Shown: positions 17,783 through 26,614 of the stretch, one piece after another
Layout: each line of letters starts with the position of its first letter
Position numbering within the stretch: position 1 is the stretch's first letter
Assembly (NCBI GenBank): GCA_017554445.1
Contig: JAFZIJ010000171.1
Span: 1 to 36,844 of the forward strand
DNA from: Victivallales bacterium
GTDB lineage: Bacteria; Verrucomicrobiota; Lentisphaeria; Oligosphaerales; Oligosphaeraceae
Length of the DNA: 36,844 bases
Direction: 5' to 3'
The notes under the pieces: model-generated
Told to the model about the DNA's origin: nothing
Seen by the model: only the letters and a program-made list of their open reading frames with translations
The model's database searches: none
Program-made: the position numbers and the translations under genes

Positions 17783-20700
17783 ATGCGAACCATACATATT
17801 CTGACTATCGCCACCATGACCATGCTTGCCGCAAATGCCGCCGTGCCACATGTTTCCATTCCGTTCACAGACACTCCGCCATCGCTGAACGATGGAGTGG
17901 AACAGAAGCCATGGCAGAATGCCGCCATCGTACGGCGGATTTTCCCGAAAGGCAGTTCGGCCGTTCCACTGCAACAGACGGAGTTTCGTCTGTGCTACGA
18001 CCATGACAATTTGTATGTGATGGCGCGATGCATTGAAACGCAAGTTGGCTATCCAGAAGCTTTTAGCATGCCAGGTGAAGAAATGATGGCCAACAACGAC
18101 GATGCCGTGCAAATCGTGCTCGGCGTTGCGAATCCGAAACTTAAGACGCGTGAAATCATCAACATGGGCGGTTATCAAGGCGCAATGGGCACGGAGGTCG
18201 CCAAAGCGGACGACTATTATCAATTCACCGTCAATGTCTGGAATGCGCGTCAACGGACATACAATGAATTTCCGCTTGAAGAGGCGGCATTCGATTCCGT
18301 CGCGGCAAATATTCCGCATAAAGAATGGCAAGTTTTCATGCGCATACCGTTCAGTTCCTGCGGGTTAAAACCGAAGGCGGGGCTTCGCATCTACGGGAAT
18401 CTGTTCCGCTTCCGCCCACCGGAGATGCTCGGTTGGCATCTGCCGGGTTTCGGCGGCTACGTTCCCATGCCGTTTGGTGAATTCGAATTCCTGCCGGAAG
18501 GTCAGAAAGGTTCCGTGGAGGAATTTCCACAGAAACCCGTTCCTGTTGCGCAAGAAGAAGTTAAGCCAACATGCACGGCTACCATCCATTACGGACCGCT
18601 CTCCGGCGTCATCGCGGCGGAAATCCATAAGGAAGGAATTGACGGCACGTTGACCGCCACGATGGACGTCACGGATTTTCCAATGCAAGTCGTTCCGTTG
18701 GAATTTCATGCAAATGGAAAGGCGTTTATCTATCAGGACTTCGATCCAAAGGATCAGAAACTCCGTGAAGCCCATATCGTCGTGAAAAACGAAGCTGGCG
18801 ATATTGTAGCGGAAGCATCCCGTTCATGCGAACCAGTTGACGTTCCGGAATGGCTTGGAACAGATGCGGGAGCGGACTACATCGACAAGAAAATCCCCGC
18901 CCCGTGGAAGCAGCCAATCGTTGCTGGACAAACCGTTACGCTTCTTGACAAGTCGTTGCAATTCAACGGTAACGCCCTGCCCGCACAAGTCACATACATG
19001 AAAGATGGTTCAACACTGTTCCGCGGAGAACCAACCGTCAGCTTTGTGCGTGACGGCAAGTTTTATACTTTTACAGGAAGTTCGGCTGATGTCCGTCTGG
19101 ACGGCATTCAAACCCGTGTTTCTGGGAAACAATCGTCCGACGGTGATCTGCGGCTTGAAGCTAGAAACCATGTCGATTACGATGGCTTCATGGACTTCAA
19201 GTGCGCTGTTTCAGGAAAGGATTTAGAAAAAGTTTCGCAACTGCAAGTGATCTTTCCATTGGCGGAAGGTGTTGCAAAGTATATACTTCCGGATTTGATG
19301 TGCCAAAGCGCGGCCAAATTGACAGGTGGCGGATACTGCGGCCATAGCGGCATTGTCTGGGTAGGCAATGAAGAGAAAGGATTGTGTTTTTCCTATGACG
19401 AATCGCCGTTCCGCGGCAATAAGTTACGGCATCATATCGAAATTCGTAAACATCAATTTGGAGACTCGCTTGTCTTGAATCTTGTCGATGCCGCAGGCCA
19501 ACTGAAAGAAGGCAACGCCCTATTCCGCTTCTTCCTGCTGCCGACGCCCAGCAAGCCCTATCCCGCGCATCCTGTCCGTTCACGCTACACATGGTTGTGG
19601 GAAGGCTGGAGCCGTTTCCATGGCTATCCGGATTTGACGAAAATAGACGAATTGAAGCAAAATGTCCAAGAGCTTGCAAATCAAGGAAAAGCGTTGACGC
19701 TCTACTGCTGTCAGGGGCTTCAGCAGGACACGCCGGAAATGCAGGCATATCGCACGGATTTCGAGATGCTTCCGAAATGGCGGTACTATCATTTCAATGG
19801 GCAGGACTGCTTCGCCACTTGCAAACGCGGCCCGGAAGGCGATTTGCAGCTTCACAACTACCGCAAATTGATTAAGGAAACAGGCATCTCCGGCATTGTA
19901 AGTGACGGATTGACCGTCAACTGGCTCGATTCCAACCCGCTCCACCATGGCTGCGGCCGCCCCTACACCGTCACGTTGGAAGATGACACGCCCAGCAAAA
20001 CAATCCTCACGCGGCGTTTCCTCAAACGGATGCGCGGCTTGTTCAACGATACAGGCCGTCCATTCTGTATCGTCGCCCATACGGGCGGCGGCATCGATCC
20101 CATGACGTTAAGCTTTGCGGATGCGTACTTTGAAGGCGAACAGCTCACCCGCTACCGTCGTGGCTACAATCCGAGCCAGGCGATGTTCACGGTTGGTTAT
20201 TCAGGCCTTCCGTGGGGCTGGCGCGCCATTTACTGGGGGAAGCAAATTCACAACTACAATGGAATTGCGGCGGCCGTCTGCTATTCGTTGCTGTTCAACA
20301 GCGAATATATGATCAATCCCAACACGGAACCGATTGATTTCGATGTGAAATTATTGGAGGAATACAGTGGTCCAGAAGCGGAATTCCATCCATTCTGGAA
20401 AAAGCACACGGCCATTGATTTCAAGTCCGAAAGCTGTCTTGCATCGCTATACCTTAATAAAGAAAAGGCCATGCTCGTCGTCAGCAATCTGACGAATGTT
20501 GATAAATCCTACAGTGTCAATCTGTCCAAGCTGTTTGACGGCAATCCGTTATATGCGAAAGACGCTTTGTTGGAGAAAAACGTCAATTTGCAGGACAAAT
20601 CTCTTTCGGAAAAACTGCCGCCATTCAGTTGCCGCATCCTGTTGCTTCACACGACACCATGGGAAACAGCCCCGCAAACCGTACCACCATTTAACAAACC

Positions 20701-21181
20701 ATTTGAAATCAACGGCTTCCATGCCGATGACTGGATAACGCAACGGGATGTCACCTTCAACGACGGCCAATTGGTCATGCAAGGCGATGTCCAGAAGCCT
20801 GCGGAAATCGTTCTGAAACGAACCATCGGGCAGAATCTCCGATTCTCCATGAATGTCAAACTCTGCGAGCGTTTCCGTCTGACGTTCGGACCATGCAATC
20901 TGACCATCGGCGGCGGCTGGCCGGGCTACGGCTGGATGGTCACAGGACCATCCGATCCATATGGCCGCGGTTGGGTCTATCAGGCCGTGCCGCGCCGTCC
21001 GAACGACTTTGTCAACTTCACGTTTGACTTGACAAACGGTGTGCTGAATGTCTATTATGACGGTCAATGCGTCGTCAGCGACCTGCCGTTCATCCTGCCG
21101 CCTTCCGGTAATGCGTTCAAGCTTTTCGTATGGCACACAGATCGTCTGGAAGCAAAGGACTTGCAGTTGCAAGTTGAATGA
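17783..21181 (+). CDS. Large secreted glycoside hydrolase-like protein (DUF6067/GH123-like) with CBM9-like and LamG-like ends
   Basis: An exported protein of 1132 aa. Residues 1-19 form a signal peptide (ending LAANAA). Residues about 22-235 form a CBM9/DOMON-like module (TEFRLCYDHDNLYVMARC, then ANNDDAVQIVLG, and IPFSSCGLKPKAG). The middle, roughly 400-600, is beta-rich. A probable TIM barrel spans about 600-930, with YTWLWEGWSRFHGYPD, GISGIVSDGLTVNW, IVAHTGGGIDP and YFEGEQLTRYRRG. D/E residues in SDG, HTGGGID and FEGE are catalytic candidates. The last 190 residues form a concanavalin-like sandwich (PFEINGFHADDW to the end). I recall similar whole-length proteins as DUF6067 glycosidase-like proteins of gut Lentisphaerota and Planctomycetota. 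The substrate is unknown. No Shine-Dalgarno is seen. Confidence 0.72.
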   Translation: MRTIHILTIATMTMLAANAAVPHVSIPFTDTPPSLNDGVEQKPWQNAAIVRRIFPKGSSAVPLQQTEFRLCYDHDNLYVMARCIETQVGYPEAFSMPGEEMMANNDDAVQIVLGVANPKLKTREIINMGGYQGAMGTEVAKADDYYQFTVNVWNARQRTYNEFPLEEAAFDSVAANIPHKEWQVFMRIPFSSCGLKPKAGLRIYGNLFRFRPPEMLGWHLPGFGGYVPMPFGEFEFLPEGQKGSVEEFPQKPVPVAQEEVKPTCTATIHYGPLSGVIAAEIHKEGIDGTLTATMDVTDFPMQVVPLEFHANGKAFIYQDFDPKDQKLREAHIVVKNEAGDIVAEASRSCEPVDVPEWLGTDAGADYIDKKIPAPWKQPIVAGQTVTLLDKSLQFNGNALPAQVTYMKDGSTLFRGEPTVSFVRDGKFYTFTGSSADVRLDGIQTRVSGKQSSDGDLRLEARNHVDYDGFMDFKCAVSGKDLEKVSQLQVIFPLAEGVAKYILPDLMCQSAAKLTGGGYCGHSGIVWVGNEEKGLCFSYDESPFRGNKLRHHIEIRKHQFGDSLVLNLVDAAGQLKEGNALFRFFLLPTPSKPYPAHPVRSRYTWLWEGWSRFHGYPDLTKIDELKQNVQELANQGKALTLYCCQGLQQDTPEMQAYRTDFEMLPKWRYYHFNGQDCFATCKRGPEGDLQLHNYRKLIKETGISGIVSDGLTVNWLDSNPLHHGCGRPYTVTLEDDTPSKTILTRRFLKRMRGLFNDTGRPFCIVAHTGGGIDPMTLSFADAYFEGEQLTRYRRGYNPSQAMFTVGYSGLPWGWRAIYWGKQIHNYNGIAAAVCYSLLFNSEYMINPNTEPIDFDVKLLEEYSGPEAEFHPFWKKHTAIDFKSESCLASLYLNKEKAMLVVSNLTNVDKSYSVNLSKLFDGNPLYAKDALLEKNVNLQDKSLSEKLPPFSCRILLLHTTPWETAPQTVPPFNKPFEINGFHADDWITQRDVTFNDGQLVMQGDVQKPAEIVLKRTIGQNLRFSMNVKLCERFRLTFGPCNLTIGGGWPGYGWMVTGPSDPYGRGWVYQAVPRRPNDFVNFTFDLTNGVLNVYYDGQCVVSDLPFILPPSGNAFKLFVWHTDRLEAKDLQLQVE

Positions 21182-21583
21182 TCTTGGAGCGGTCAGGCTG
21201 CAGCCAAATCATTGAATTTCAACCACGAATGCACACGAATGCACACGAATGTTCATTTCAGTCCACTGAACACACGGAAGAAACAGAATGCCTCGCAGAC
21301 GTCGGCCATCGTTCTGAAGAGTTTGTTGTCAATACGTGATTTTGATCAAGGAGGAATTGGAATGGCCTCCGTCTGCTCGGCGGTTCGTCACGCTTCGCGC
21401 AAGCGGAAACAACGTCATGCGGAAGCTTGAAGTCCATGGTCTGTTGGCTGCGGCCGGTTTGAAAGCGCTTCGCGCAACAGATGGAAGACAGATTGAAATT
21501 CTTTGTGAAAAAACAAGAAAATGAACTATAGTAGTACAAAAAGCAGAACCTGTCCCTTTCGTCCCTTACCTTAAATATTTCCC
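21182..21583 (+). other. 400-bp gap with tandem repeat and a possible microprotein
   Basis: The gap holds a 10-bp tandem repeat (21225-21250). A strong AAGGAGG (21349-21355) stands six bases before ATG 21362, which opens a 22-codon frame ending at 21430 (MASVCSAVRHASRKRKQR...). An overlapping plus frame at 21336-21524 also reads smoothly. Neither is recognised as a protein family. No promoter or terminator stands out. Confidence 0.35.
21225..21250. repeat. Tandem 10-bp repeat (ACGAATGCAC), 2.6 copies
   Basis: Two complete ACGAATGCAC units and a partial third follow each other. They sit 45 bp after the large glycosidase stop. No coding function is apparent. Confidence 0.8.
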
Positions 21584-23830
21584 ATGAAAACACTTACCTG
21601 CCTATTATGCACAGCCGTCGCCTCGACGGCGATTGCCGCCGAGGACGCCGCCTGGATGTCGAAAATCCGTCCAGATCATCCGCGTCTTTTCTTCAACGTG
21701 GACACATGGCCTGCCGTGAAAGCACGTGCTCTTGGCGCGGAAAAAGCGTGTTACGAGAAACTTCTGAAAGAAATCGAATCATATCCGGACAATCCGGTCT
21801 GCTCTGGTTTCGAAGCCGTCCAGTATGGCGATATCAAAACCGCCACGGGCACGATCAAAATCACGGCGGCGACGCCTATCGGTTCCGTGAAGGAATGGGG
21901 CCCGCAGGCCGCCAAATGCGCCTTCGCGTGGCGGATGACTGGCAAGCCGGAATATCTGGAAAAAGCACGTAAGATGCTGGAAGTCAGCATTGACGCCTAT
22001 CACAAGGCCTATCTGAACCGCCGTGCCGTCAACTGGTATTCCACAACGCGCGTTCTGTCCATCTGCGCATACGATTGGATCCACGACGGACTGACACCCG
22101 AACAGCGTAAAGCCATCATTGTCCCGTTGTTGGAACACATCGATGAAGTCCAGCCCGGCCCCGGCAAACCGACCATCGTCCGTCTCGATACTGGCGGCAT
22201 CAATACAGGCTTCTACGGCGAAGCCAATTCCATCTGGTTCGCAGGTCTTGCCGCCTATAAAGACGGTTGTTGCGACGAACTGGCGGAGAAGCTCCTCAAG
22301 CAAGGCTACGACTTGAACCAGAAGCTATTACAGTTCCGCGCAGACAGTTCGGGAGACGATGGCGGCCTCTCCAGTGCCGTCAGCGGCTATTCCATGGGCG
22401 AATATCCATGGTCGCACTTCAATTTCATGCACACATGGCTCTCCGCCACTGGCGAAAACATCGCCTCGCAATGGCCGCAACTCGCCCTATTCCCAAACTG
22501 GATCTACTGGAATTGGATTCCGAATTTTGAAGGCGGCAATCCGCTACAATACGGCTTCGGTGACGACCGCCATGTCGATAACGCCTTGCCAATAGGCCTC
22601 TTATATGCGCATATGACGCAATACATGCACTTTTTCCGTAATTCCGATCCAGCCGCCGCGCGTCTGTCCGCCGCCCTGCGCCGTCTGGCCCCGAACAAGA
22701 TTCTCGACGGCACATGGCCTATGATTCCCTATCTGCTGACGTCCGTTGACGATGTCGTGCCGTTCGATATGGCTCAACTGGAGGACTGCCCCGTCAAGGC
22801 GCGCCATTTCGAAAGTCTCGGCCAGTTCATCATGCGCTCCGGCTGGAAGCCAGATTCCACCTACTGCCTGTTCACGGCAGGCGCAAGGCTCATTCAACAT
22901 AAGCATCACGACGAGAACAACTTCGTCATCTACAAAAAAGGCTTTCTCGCATTGGATACGGGCACGCGCGCCCTCCAGACGGACTACAATCTGAAATACT
23001 ATTTCTCCCAGACTGTCGCCCACAACTGCATTCTCATCCACAAGCCAAACGAGCCGTTTGCTGGTTATTGGGGAACGACTTACAACGGCCCTGAAGGCAA
23101 AATGAGCCACGGCGGCATGCGCGGATATGCCGGCAAAGTTCGCGGTTTCATGACGAACGACCATTTCAGCTACGCCGCAGGCGATGCGACGCAGACCTAT
23201 GGCGAGAAATGCACGGAAGCCGTCCGGCAGTTCATCCATCTGCAACCAGACTATTTCATCGTCTATGACCGCGTCGGCGCCGCTGATCCGTCTTATAAGA
23301 AGGAATGGCTCCTGCACACGCAGAATAAACCACTTATAAACGGAAAACTGCTTCGAGCCGATGAAAACAAAGGCCGTCTTTTCTGCGAGACGCTGTTGCC
23401 GAAAGATGCGCAGTTCAATCTTGTCGGCGGCCCCGGAAAGGAATTCTGGGCATGCGGCAAAAATTGGGACATCGATGAAAAGTATCTCGCCTCCATGCGC
23501 AAACGGAAGGAAAGCACGGGGAAAGACCCGCTTTTCGGCAATTGGCGGCTGGAAGTCTCTCCTGCGCAGGCAAATGCGGACGACCGCTTCCTGCATGTGT
23601 TGACGGCATGCGAACAGACGGTCGAATCGCCTGTGAAAACGCAATTGCTCCAAACGGACACGCAGGATGGCGTCATCATGGAAACGTTTGAAGGCAAGAA
23701 AGTTACGATTCTTTTCAACCGCACGGGAGCCATCGGAGCGCAGATCACAATCGAGCAGAACGGCAAACTCATCGGCGCCTATTCCATTGATGAAACCATC
23801 CAGCCGCAAGCTGGCATAGACATTCAATAA
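21584..23830 (+). CDS. Secreted heparinase II/III family protein
   Basis: An exported lyase-family protein of 748 aa. The signal peptide covers residues 1-18 (MKTLTCLLCTAVASTAIA). HPRLFF at about 32 and WPAVKARAL match the N-terminal DUF4962-like start of many heparinase proteins. The helical toroid spans about 40-380 (NWYSTTRVLSICAYDWIHD, GFYGEANSIWFAGLA). The beta-sandwich half has QHKHHDENNFVIYKKGFLALD: H439, H441, H442, D443 match the conserved H-H-D zone, and the family Tyr is plausible in TRALQTDYNLKYY. It lies in the same plus-strand run as the large glycosidase. Cleavage of an acidic glycan outside the cytoplasm is inferred. It differs from the 6034 gene by lacking carbohydrate-binding modules. 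No Shine-Dalgarno is seen before the ATG. Confidence 0.85.
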   Translation: MKTLTCLLCTAVASTAIAAEDAAWMSKIRPDHPRLFFNVDTWPAVKARALGAEKACYEKLLKEIESYPDNPVCSGFEAVQYGDIKTATGTIKITAATPIGSVKEWGPQAAKCAFAWRMTGKPEYLEKARKMLEVSIDAYHKAYLNRRAVNWYSTTRVLSICAYDWIHDGLTPEQRKAIIVPLLEHIDEVQPGPGKPTIVRLDTGGINTGFYGEANSIWFAGLAAYKDGCCDELAEKLLKQGYDLNQKLLQFRADSSGDDGGLSSAVSGYSMGEYPWSHFNFMHTWLSATGENIASQWPQLALFPNWIYWNWIPNFEGGNPLQYGFGDDRHVDNALPIGLLYAHMTQYMHFFRNSDPAAARLSAALRRLAPNKILDGTWPMIPYLLTSVDDVVPFDMAQLEDCPVKARHFESLGQFIMRSGWKPDSTYCLFTAGARLIQHKHHDENNFVIYKKGFLALDTGTRALQTDYNLKYYFSQTVAHNCILIHKPNEPFAGYWGTTYNGPEGKMSHGGMRGYAGKVRGFMTNDHFSYAAGDATQTYGEKCTEAVRQFIHLQPDYFIVYDRVGAADPSYKKEWLLHTQNKPLINGKLLRADENKGRLFCETLLPKDAQFNLVGGPGKEFWACGKNWDIDEKYLASMRKRKESTGKDPLFGNWRLEVSPAQANADDRFLHVLTACEQTVESPVKTQLLQTDTQDGVIMETFEGKKVTILFNRTGAIGAQITIEQNGKLIGAYSIDETIQPQAGIDIQ

Positions 23831-23845
23831 AGCTTGTCAGCTTTA

Positions 23846-23890
23846 GGCTTATGGCTTATGGCTTATGGCTTATGGCCTATGGCCTATGGC
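23846..23890. repeat. Tandem 7-bp repeat GGCTTAT/GGCCTAT
   Basis: Six full copies: four GGCTTAT then two GGCCTAT, and a partial seventh. The complementary form ATAAGCC/ATAGGCC recurs at 28888-28916 and 29011-29052 in this window. It is preceded by GCTTTAGGCTTA, also shared with those loci. Confidence 0.85.
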
Positions 23891-23897
23891 TAAATGA

Positions 23898-24011
23898 ATC
23901 CAGAATATCCAGAATATTCAGAATATCCAGAATATCCAGAATATCCAGAATATCCAGAATATCCAGAATATCCAGAATATCCAGAATATCCAGAATATCC
24001 AGAATATCCAG
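23898..24011. repeat. Tandem 9-bp repeat ATCCAGAAT, 12 full copies
   Basis: Twelve consecutive ATCCAGAAT units (the third reads ATTCAGAAT) and a six-base partial copy end 18 bp before the next gene. The near-perfect array is a candidate for slippage-driven length change. It lies in the 5' region of the M14 peptidase gene. Confidence 0.9.
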
Positions 24012-24029
24012 TTCCCAAAGGAACCCACC

Positions 24030-25100
24030 ATGCAAAAATTCAAACCATTTGAAATTCCCAACTTAGAACCACGGCCAGACTTCTGGAAAGTCCGTCCGGA
24101 CGAAATCATCAATGTCTGCAAAAACGTGAAGCGTGGCCGTTCGGAAATTATCGCCACGACGCCTGGCGGATATCCCGTCTATGCCGTCTTTTACGGCGAA
24201 TTCACGGAAGCGCCGCCGCAGACCAACTGGTCCGCCGGTTCCTCTTCTACTACTTATAAATCATACGTCGGCGACAAGCCGGACATCCAGACGATTCTCT
24301 TCTGCGCGGGTATCCATGGCGCGGAGGCCGAAAGCGTCGCCGCCGCCGTCAATCTCATCCAGATGCTCGAAACGGGAAAGGATTTTCGTGGAAACTATGA
24401 TGCCGAACTGCTGGAACTTGTTCCAAAATACAGACTTATCGTCGTCCCCTGCGTCAATATGGATGGGCGCGCCATTTCTCCCGACCACCTCCGCAACGTC
24501 CCGTATGAACAATTCCGCGCCGCCTCACAAGGCACGTGGAAGGATGGTTCGTTGATTGGTTGGCGCGGCAGCAAGGAGTATTTTCCCCTGCCGATCGACC
24601 GCGTCTCCTTCCCCGGCGGATATCCGAACGCCGATGGCGTCAACATCATGCACGATGCGACGCCTGGCGACATCCGTTCAGAAGAAGCGAAAGGCCTGCT
24701 GAAACTCTGCGCCCGCTGGCGCGTCGATTTGCTGTTGAACGGCCATTCCTGCGAATATCAGGCATCGTTGATTGCACCGTCCGCCTTGAACTATCCGGCC
24801 CACGTGGAGCGTGGATTGGATTGCGTTCAGAAAGTCAACACCGCCTTCTACGAAGCCGCCTTGCGTACCGCTCCAGCTGGTGTTCCAAAACCTTCTACAA
24901 CGTTGAATATCAACACGATGGCGACGATGTGCTCCGGCTGTCTCGCACTGACGTTGGAATGCAGCGTCTCCTACGACAATCCTAAGACGCCGAAATTGAC
25001 GTTCACCTTCGATCAGCTGATGAAGCCCCCCTTCGTCATGTTGAAGACCCTCATGAAAGACGGCCTCGAAAAGCCGTTCGTTGATCGTTCAACGTTCTGA
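24030..25100 (+). CDS. M14-family zinc carboxypeptidase-like protein
   Basis: A 356-residue metallopeptidase-fold protein. The zinc set is complete: H96 and E99 in GIHGAEAES, H239 in NGHSCEY, and catalytic-type E310 in LALTLECSVSYDNP. VVPCVNMDGRAIS is the normal segment between them, with a substrate-type Arg in the middle. No signal peptide, so the protein is probably cytoplasmic. Relatives of this type often act on peptidoglycan peptides or amide-linked small molecules, not on proteins; the substrate is unknown. The start is supported by AAAGGA about 8 bases before ATG. A 9-bp tandem array lies just upstream and a 10-bp dyad just downstream. Confidence 0.85.
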   Translation: MQKFKPFEIPNLEPRPDFWKVRPDEIINVCKNVKRGRSEIIATTPGGYPVYAVFYGEFTEAPPQTNWSAGSSSTTYKSYVGDKPDIQTILFCAGIHGAEAESVAAAVNLIQMLETGKDFRGNYDAELLELVPKYRLIVVPCVNMDGRAISPDHLRNVPYEQFRAASQGTWKDGSLIGWRGSKEYFPLPIDRVSFPGGYPNADGVNIMHDATPGDIRSEEAKGLLKLCARWRVDLLLNGHSCEYQASLIAPSALNYPAHVERGLDCVQKVNTAFYEAALRTAPAGVPKPSTTLNINTMATMCSGCLALTLECSVSYDNPKTPKLTFTFDQLMKPPFVMLKTLMKDGLEKPFVDRSTF

Positions 25101-25117
25101 GCGTATTATCTAATCAA

Positions 25118-25149
25118 ACCCGATGGCTAAATAAAATTGGCCATCGGGT
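25118..25149. terminator. Inverted repeat at the border of the AT-rich island
   Basis: ACCCGATGGC (25118-25127) and GCCATCGGGT (25140-25149) form a perfect 10-bp stem with a 12-base AT-rich loop. It lies 18 bp after the M14 gene stop. No long T-tract follows on the plus strand, so factor-independent termination is uncertain. Confidence 0.5.
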
Positions 25150-25192
25150 ATATCACAAATCCAACAAACGATAAGTAGCAACCCTAAAAATT

Positions 25193-26554
25193 ATGATAGA
25201 AGAAAATGAAAATGATAAAAAGAATAATGATGCATTATTAAAAGATTTCTATTCTTCTATAGGCATTAAGCTAAAACCAAATTTTGATTATGCTGTTGAT
25301 TCAAAAATCTCAAAGATAATTAACTGGTTGAATAATCAACCTAATGACACAAGAAAATTTCTCATCAATACATTTTGGAATAAAAAATCTGGAAATGATT
25401 TTTTATTTAATTATGAAGCATTCAATGATAATGATCGAAGAATAATATACTCATTTATACATAGATTAAAGAATGCGGAGTTAGTCAGTTCTTTCGCTAA
25501 AGTTACCAAACAATATTTGATTGATAATCCTCATGTTGTTTCGTGTTCTCAACAAGGAGATACAAATGGGAATTTAATTCCTATTACTGTTATAATGGAT
25601 GCATCAAATGATGCATTTGACAATTTCCCATTAGGCCCAAAAATCAATAAAGAACAACTTGTTGATTTTTACCATATTCAATTTACACATCTTGGTAGTT
25701 ATGTCTTATCTGGTGGATACTGGGCTGAGCATGTCACAGCCCATTATTTGGATATAGCTCTGAATAAATTCTCCACCAATCATAATAATTGTGATTATTA
25801 TTTATATCGCAATGTAAAGACTTATCTTTCGAATGAACCTCAAAAAACGGTCATGGAGAATGATGTTGTAGTCTTTATAAAATCAAGAACATATGTTATT
25901 GAAAGCAAACGATCCATAAAAAGTATAAGCGCTGAAGAAAATCTGCGACATAGGCATCTTCTGTCAAATGCCAAAGACTGTAAATACATAACCGTTTGTT
26001 GGGACATTAATTATGATGATATTGAGAATTCAATCTATTCACTAGATAATCTTCCTAACTCATTTTTATCACTTCTGGAACGAGATTTAGAAAAAACAGA
26101 ACAACAGCCTATTTTCCATCTTTATAGCATGTGCATGATAACAGCTCCAGACGGAAAGGTATTAGTACAATATCAATCAAATTTAAAACATGAATTAATA
26201 ATTTTTCCAGGAGGTAAAGTTGAATCAGGAGAAAGTATTATAACTTCAACTAAACATGCTATAAAAAAGGAAACAGGCCTTATTATCTCAAAACTCAAAA
26301 ATTGTGGCTATATCGAATGGTATAATCCTAAAAATCAATCACGTTGTTTGATTGTTCTCTTGAAAACGAATACATTTACAGGAGAAATCACAACTTCAGA
26401 AAACACAAAGTTGACTTGGATGACTTTGGATGAGTTGAAAAAGAACAATATGGTACCGAATTTGGAGAAATGCTTACGAGTGTTTCTGGATGATAATATA
26501 CCGGAATGCTTCGGAATCAGTGGTACTGATTTGCAAATCGTTGATAATTCATAA
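25193..26554 (+). CDS. Predicted PD-(D/E)xK nuclease fused to a degenerate NUDIX domain
   Basis: A 453-residue soluble fusion, strongly AT-rich against GC-rich neighbours. Residues 1-160 are unassigned, mainly helical. Residues about 165-285 resemble the nuclease half of Card1/DUF1887 proteins: SGGYWAEHVTAHYLDIAL (E179), YLYRNVKTYL, then ENDVVVFI with D224 and YVIESKRS with E237 and K239, a D...ExK catalytic set. Residues about 305-435 are a NUDIX domain (LIIFPGGKVESGESI). Its Nudix box (341-363) keeps G341, E347, E360 and G362, but the REUxEE part reads H355-A356-I-K-K359-E360, so two of three metal-binding Glu are lost. It may sense a nucleotide instead of hydrolysing one. The domain pair suggests a defence or stress nuclease. 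Nuclease homology is by motif only. The start lacks a clear Shine-Dalgarno. Confidence 0.62.
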   Translation: MIEENENDKKNNDALLKDFYSSIGIKLKPNFDYAVDSKISKIINWLNNQPNDTRKFLINTFWNKKSGNDFLFNYEAFNDNDRRIIYSFIHRLKNAELVSSFAKVTKQYLIDNPHVVSCSQQGDTNGNLIPITVIMDASNDAFDNFPLGPKINKEQLVDFYHIQFTHLGSYVLSGGYWAEHVTAHYLDIALNKFSTNHNNCDYYLYRNVKTYLSNEPQKTVMENDVVVFIKSRTYVIESKRSIKSISAEENLRHRHLLSNAKDCKYITVCWDINYDDIENSIYSLDNLPNSFLSLLERDLEKTEQQPIFHLYSMCMITAPDGKVLVQYQSNLKHELIIFPGGKVESGESIITSTKHAIKKETGLIISKLKNCGYIEWYNPKNQSRCLIVLLKTNTFTGEITTSENTKLTWMTLDELKKNNMVPNLEKCLRVFLDDNIPECFGISGTDLQIVDNS

Positions 26555-26614
26555 TAATGAAGATATTTTATTTCTAATTCAACTAAATACCTCAAGCCTT
26601 ATATTCTTTTCACA

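Noticed and set aside
17587..17928. An N-terminal extension of 114 residues on the oxidoreductase
   Set aside because: The Rossmann fold starts right after ATG 17586; the upstream part contains the predicted promoter and has no family features.
23898..24011. A CRISPR array
   Set aside because: The units are contiguous 9-mers with no spacers, and no cas genes are present.
23851..24066. A repeat-encoded peptide (SRI units) on the plus strand
   Set aside because: It arises from the 9-bp array having a length divisible by three, and no ribosome-binding site or conserved part exists.
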